A DNA stretch of 11,815 nt from Gemmatimonadota bacterium (GTDB lineage: Bacteria; Gemmatimonadota; Gemmatimonadetes; Gemmatimonadales; GWC2-71-9). Shown in pieces: positions 6,671-11,815 of this stretch; the first letter of the stretch is position 1; each line of letters starts with the position of its first letter. Under the pieces are notes generated by a model. It was given only the letters and a program-made list of their open reading frames with translations. It did not search any database and was not told where the DNA came from. The DNA lies in the NCBI GenBank assembly GCA_003222235.1, contig QHVD01000246.1:1-11815 (forward strand), written 5' to 3'. Both the position numbers and the translations under genes were made by a program.

Positions 6671-6800
6671 AAGTCGGTCCCGGCGCTACTCTAAGCTACG
6701 CTCGGCCCACCGTCACAATCAAATCCGTGCCTAAGGGGATGTTTCTACGCGGGGGAGCGAGACTCTCAGAACTCTTCCAGGCAGACCGGCTTCCCCAGAC

Positions 6801-6923
6801 TCAGAGCTTCAACAGCGCGATTACCGTGGCGAGCGTCCCGATCCAGAGCACCAGCGTCAAGCGAGCCAGGCGTCCCTCTGCCATCCCGATCCCAGCCAGA
6901 AGAGGAGCTGCTGCCGACGGCAC
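6801..6923 (-). pseudogene. Truncated paralogue of the coiled-coil/membrane gene (C-terminal remnant)
   Basis: On the minus strand a short open frame from GTG at 6923 (40 residues; ATG at 6884 gives 27) ends at TGA 6801. It contains AEGRLARLTLVLWIGTLATV then IALLKL. Aligned with the C-terminus of the gene at 6321-6659 (LEGRLVRWMFLFWVASLSTS, IALIEL) it shares EGRL, Arg, Trp, Leu, Thr and IAL at the same positions. It therefore looks like the membrane-anchor end of a tandem copy whose coiled-coil half is lost; an in-frame stop lies a few codons above the GTG. A real micro-gene for a tiny membrane peptide is possible but there is no ribosome site I trust. Confidence 0.55.
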
Positions 6924-7093
6924 GTTGACTGACGCCGAGACCCTGCGTCAACTCCCCCGCGGGCAGGATGGATGAGGGGCTCGGCACGGTTGCCGCGACA
7001 CTCGACATCGCCTGCTTCCAACTCCGCCGCGGCGAACCACAACCGGCCGAGAGCGAGGCCAATGTTGCGCCACCCGGAGGGAAGGATGGCGTT

Positions 7094-7118
7094 CCCCCTC
7101 TCCCGAAGGGAGAGGGGG
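7094..7118. repeat. REP-like element, unit 2 (perfect 11-bp hairpin)
   Basis: CCCCCTCTCCC (7094-7104), loop GAA, then GGGAGAGGGGG (7108-7118): a perfect 11-bp stem with a 3-nt loop. The CCCTCTCCC/GGGAGAGGG core followed by GGTGAGGG resembles widespread bacterial intergenic repeats. It also makes a very stable RNA hairpin. Confidence 0.75.
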
Positions 7119-7137
7119 TGAGGGGGTGAGGGGGTGA
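7114..7137 (+). repeat. Three tandem copies of an 8-bp repeat (GGGGGTGA)
   Basis: The unit GGGGGTGA occurs three times back to back without change, directly after and overlapping the hairpin of unit 2. It may vary in copy number by slippage. Confidence 0.85.
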
Positions 7138-7143
7138 GGACCT

Positions 7144-7199
7144 CTCTCCGGAACGGCGAGGGGTCAGGACGTGAGAACTCTTCTCCGGAATGGAGAGGG
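7144..7199 (+). repeat. REP-like element, units 3 and 4
   Basis: Unit 3 (7144-7163, CTCTCCGGAACGGCGAGGGG) and unit 4 (7182-7199, TCTCCGGAATGGAGAGGG) are degenerate versions of the same pattern as units 1 and 2, with short stems (TCTCC and GGAGA in unit 4). They lie in the same orientation 19 nt apart, with GTGAG before unit 4 matching the GTGAG motif of the tandem repeat. Confidence 0.6.
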
Positions 7200-7271
7200 T
7201 CGTGGACACCAGCTCCGAGGTACCTTGGTTCGCCCCGGGAACCTATCCGCAGCGGGTTGCATTTCCACCCC

Positions 7272-7289
7272 CGAGTGGCCGGCCACTCG
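7272..7289. promoter_or_regulatory. Perfect 18-bp palindrome upstream of the glucosidase gene
   Basis: CGAGTGGCCGGCCACTCG is a perfect palindrome, ending 57 nt before the ATG at 7347. Its size and place suit a homodimeric repressor operator for the glucosidase/debranching genes, but the middle GGCCGGCC is simple sequence in a GC-rich genome. No second copy is seen in the window and no regulator gene is present. Confidence 0.4.
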
Positions 7290-7333
7290 TGCTGTACTTT
7301 TCCCGACATGCGCGAGTCGCACCGGCCTCGACC

Positions 7334-7340
7334 GGGAGAG
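7334..7340 (+). promoter_or_regulatory. Shine-Dalgarno deciding the glucosidase start
   Basis: GGGAGAG lies six bases before the ATG at 7347. It favours this start over the in-frame ATG at 7308, which has no such site. Confidence 0.6.
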
Positions 7341-7346
7341 GCACGC

Positions 7347-7741
7347 ATGCCAGGAGAGGAAGCCGCCCGCCTGCAGGAGGCCGCACAGCAGACGAAGCCC
7401 TGGAAGCTCTGGGGCCCCTACCTGTCCGAGCGTCAATGGGGGACGGTGCGGGAGGATTACTCGGCGGACGGCAACTGCTGGGAGTATTTCCCGCACGACC
7501 AGGCCCGGAGCCGGGCCTACCGCTGGGGCGAAGACGGCCTGCTGGGCATCTGCGACGACCAGTGCCGCCTCGCCTTCGCGCTCGCGCTGTGGAACGAGCG
7601 AGATCCGATCCTCAAGGAGCGGCTGTTCGGGCTCACCGGACCGGAAGGCAATCACGGCGAAGACGTCAAAGAGCTCTACTACTACCTCGACTCGACGCCG
7701 ACCCACGCGTACCTCAAGGCGCTGTACAAGTACCCCCAGGC
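7347..7741 (+). pseudogene. MGH1/GH63-type glucosidase, N-terminal part (frame ends in a frameshift)
   Basis: From ATG 7347 (SD GGGAGAG) the frame encodes the N-terminal domain of a large glucosidase of the MGH1-type (GH63-like) family: WGPYLSERQWGTVREDYS, GNCWEYFPHDQARSRAYRWG, then WNERDPILKERLFGLTGPEGNHGEDVKELYYYLDSTPTHAY and KALYKYPQ. Family proteins go on from YKYPQ with about ten more residues (of the kind AEFPYxxLVEE) before NRRRG. Here the DNA jumps straight from the codon for Gln and two bases of the next (7737-7741) to AACCGC, which puts the rest of the gene in another frame. About 31 nt seem to be missing (one base plus ten codons), inferred from the family, not seen in the window. 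If translated as is, this frame runs on to 8048 with a nonsense tail. It may be a real lesion or an assembly error. Confidence 0.7.
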
Positions 7742-10060
<2,319 letters not shown>

Positions 10061-11815
10061 CGGTCTCGGGGGGTTCGCTTCCGGGACGGTGGGGGGCGTG
10101 CGCACACGACGGTATCACGCCCTGCTCCTCGTGGCGACTACGCCGCCGACGGGGCGCTACGTCCTCGTGAACGGCTGCGACGCGTGGATCGAGCATGACG
10201 GCCGGCGCTTTCCCCTGAGCACCCAGTGCTACACGCCCGGCATCACGTCTCCGGACGGCGAGCGCCGGCTCGCGGACTTCTCACCGACCCCGTGGCCTGG
10301 CTGGTCGTTCCGCCTCGAGGACGGGATCGAAGTCGAGCACCAGCTGTTCGCCGCCCACGGCGCTCCGCGGGTGATCCTGTCGTGGAAGCTCAAGACACCT
10401 GCACCGGGCGTGCGGCTCGTGGTGCGGCCGTTCCTCTCCGGCCGCGATTACCACGCCCTCCACCACGAGAACCCGACATTCCGGTTCGAGGCACACGTGG
10501 ACGGCGACGCAGTGACCTGGCGTCCGTACGATGGCGTTCCCGGGATCCTGGCGCGGAGCAACGGCGCGTACGAGCATGGTCCGCTATGGTACCGCGGATT
10601 CTCGTATGCCGAAGAGCGCGACCGGGGGTTGGACTTCGTCGAAGACCTGGTGTCGCCCGGCAGCTTCACCTGGGACCTGTCGGCCGGCGAAGCGCTGTGG
10701 AATCTCGAGGCTGAGCTCGATGCGGGTGCCGGCGCGCGCGCGCACATGGCGCTACCCGCCGAGGTGGGAGAGTTGCGGGCGGCGGAGCGCCTGCGGCGGG
10801 AGGCCTTCCCGTCGCCCCTGCACCGCGCCGCGGACGCCTATCTGGTGCGGCGCGGGACCGGGATGACGATCGTGGCGGGCTACCCCTGGTTCACCGACTG
10901 GGGTCGGGACACGTTCATCGCCATGCGCGGGCTCTGTCTCGCCGGCGGCCGCCTCGACGACGCGCGCGGGATTCTGCTCCAGTGGGCCGATGCCGTCTCC
11001 GAAGGCATGCTCCCGAACCGCTTCCCCGACCGAGGCAACGAGCCGGAGTTCAACGCCGTCGACGCCTCGCTCTGGTACGTCGTCGCGACTCACGAGTATC
11101 TCGCCGCTGTGGAAGCCGCGGAAGGCCACGTCCCGGAATCGGATCGCCGGGCGCTCGATCACGCCGTCCAGCGGATTCTCACGGGCTACGCGGACGGGAC
11201 CCGCTACGGCATTCGCGTGGACCGCGACGGCCTGCTCGCGGCGGGGCAGCCAGGCGTGCAGCTCACGTGGATGGATGCGAAGGTGGGCGATTGGGTCGTG
11301 ACACCGCGCATCGGGAAGCCCGTCGAGGTAGAGGCGCTCTGGCTCAACGCGTTGCGCATCGGGGCGTCGGGATCTCCCCGTTGGGCCGCACTGCTCGAGC
11401 GGGGCACCTCCGCGTTCGCCGCGCGCTTCTGGAATCCCGGTGGCGGCTACCTGTACGACGTGGTCGACGTCGATCACAAGCCCGGTACGGTCGATGCGAC
11501 CTTCCGGCCAAACCAGATCTTCGCCGTGGGCGGATTGCCGCTCCCGCTGCTGAACGGCAAAGAGGCCCGCCAGGTCGTGGACGCCGTCGAACGGCGGCTC
11601 CTCACGCCGCTCGGGTTGCGCTCGCTCGCGCCGGGCGAGCCGGGATACACGGCGCGATATGAGGGAGGCGTTGCGGCCCGGGACGGCGCCTATCACCAGG
11701 GGACAGTTTGGCCCTGGCTGCTCGGCGCGTTCGTGGAGGCCTGGGTGCGGGTGCGCGGCGGCACGGTCGCCGCCAAGCGCACGGCGCGCGAACGGTTTCT
11801 CGCACCGCTACTCGC

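Larger units (their letters stand above)
6660..7346. other. Mostly non-coding stretch with repeats and a palindrome
   Basis: About 690 nt lie between the starts of the leftward coiled-coil gene and the rightward glucosidase gene. The stretch holds a decayed gene remnant (6801-6923), a set of G/A-rich palindromic units (7094-7199), a triplet of an 8-bp repeat (7114-7137) and an 18-bp palindrome (7272-7289). Open frames found here on both strands have no family-like sequence. Promoters for both flanking genes should be inside, but I could not assign boxes. Confidence 0.6.

Noticed and set aside
5560..6672. 370-codon minus-strand open frame across the DinB and coiled-coil genes
   Set aside because: It covers two well-supported genes with good ribosome sites; its own sequence is a low-complexity shadow.
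7114..7137. CRISPR-like array
   Set aside because: The units are only 8 bp and have no spacers.
10752..11696. 314-codon open frame on the minus strand
   Set aside because: It lies antisense to the debranching enzyme, is rich in Arg/Gly/Glu, and shows no recognisable domain.

Overview
The window is high-GC bacterial DNA with strong G/C bias at third codon positions. It has Shine-Dalgarno-led genes, a Tat-exported protein, an outer-membrane barrel fragment and small DinB/DUF1572 and coiled-coil membrane genes. That mix suits a Gram-negative soil or sediment lineage such as Acidobacteriota, Gemmatimonadota or Rokubacteria/Methylomirabilota. There is no rRNA or other marker, so this is a guess. 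No phage, IS, CRISPR, tRNA or rRNA was seen.

Layout. (1) 1-623 (+): the 3' part of an outer-membrane beta-barrel gene, its end rewritten by a long near-perfect inverted repeat (459-579). (2) 681-2334 (-): a two-gene operon of a xylose-isomerase-like TIM-barrel sugar isomerase/epimerase followed, 1 nt later, by a Tat-signal protein with a glutamine-amidotransferase-like fold. (3) About 2540-5557 (+): a tight run of an isoprenylcysteine-methyltransferase-like membrane protein, a Gfo/Idh/MocA oxidoreductase and an APC permease (9-nt gap, then a GTGA overlap). (4) 5644-6177 (+): a DinB-like (DUF1572) protein. (5) 6321-6659 (-): a small coiled-coil/membrane protein, with a decayed paralogue just upstream (6801-6923, -). 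(6) 6660-7346: a mostly non-coding stretch with REP-like palindromes, an 8-bp G-rich triplet repeat and a perfect 18-bp palindrome. (7) 7347-11815 (+): an MGH1/GH63-type glucosidase gene broken by a frameshift, then an amylo-alpha-1,6-glucosidase (glycogen debranching) gene running off the window.

The common theme is carbohydrate metabolism. The isomerase/epimerase and Gfo/Idh/MocA enzymes typically act on sugars, inositols or sugar acids. The last two genes act on alpha-glucans or alpha-glucosides. The permease probably imports an amino acid or other small cation; its link to sugar use is unclear.

Three genes have defects in otherwise conserved sequence: the methyltransferase and the debranching enzyme have no usable in-frame start, and the glucosidase has a frameshift with missing codons. 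Either the assembly carries indels or this locus is decaying. I found no convincing new multi-gene system; the best leads are the fold-back duplication in the barrel gene, the 18-bp palindrome before the glucosidase and the REP-like family.
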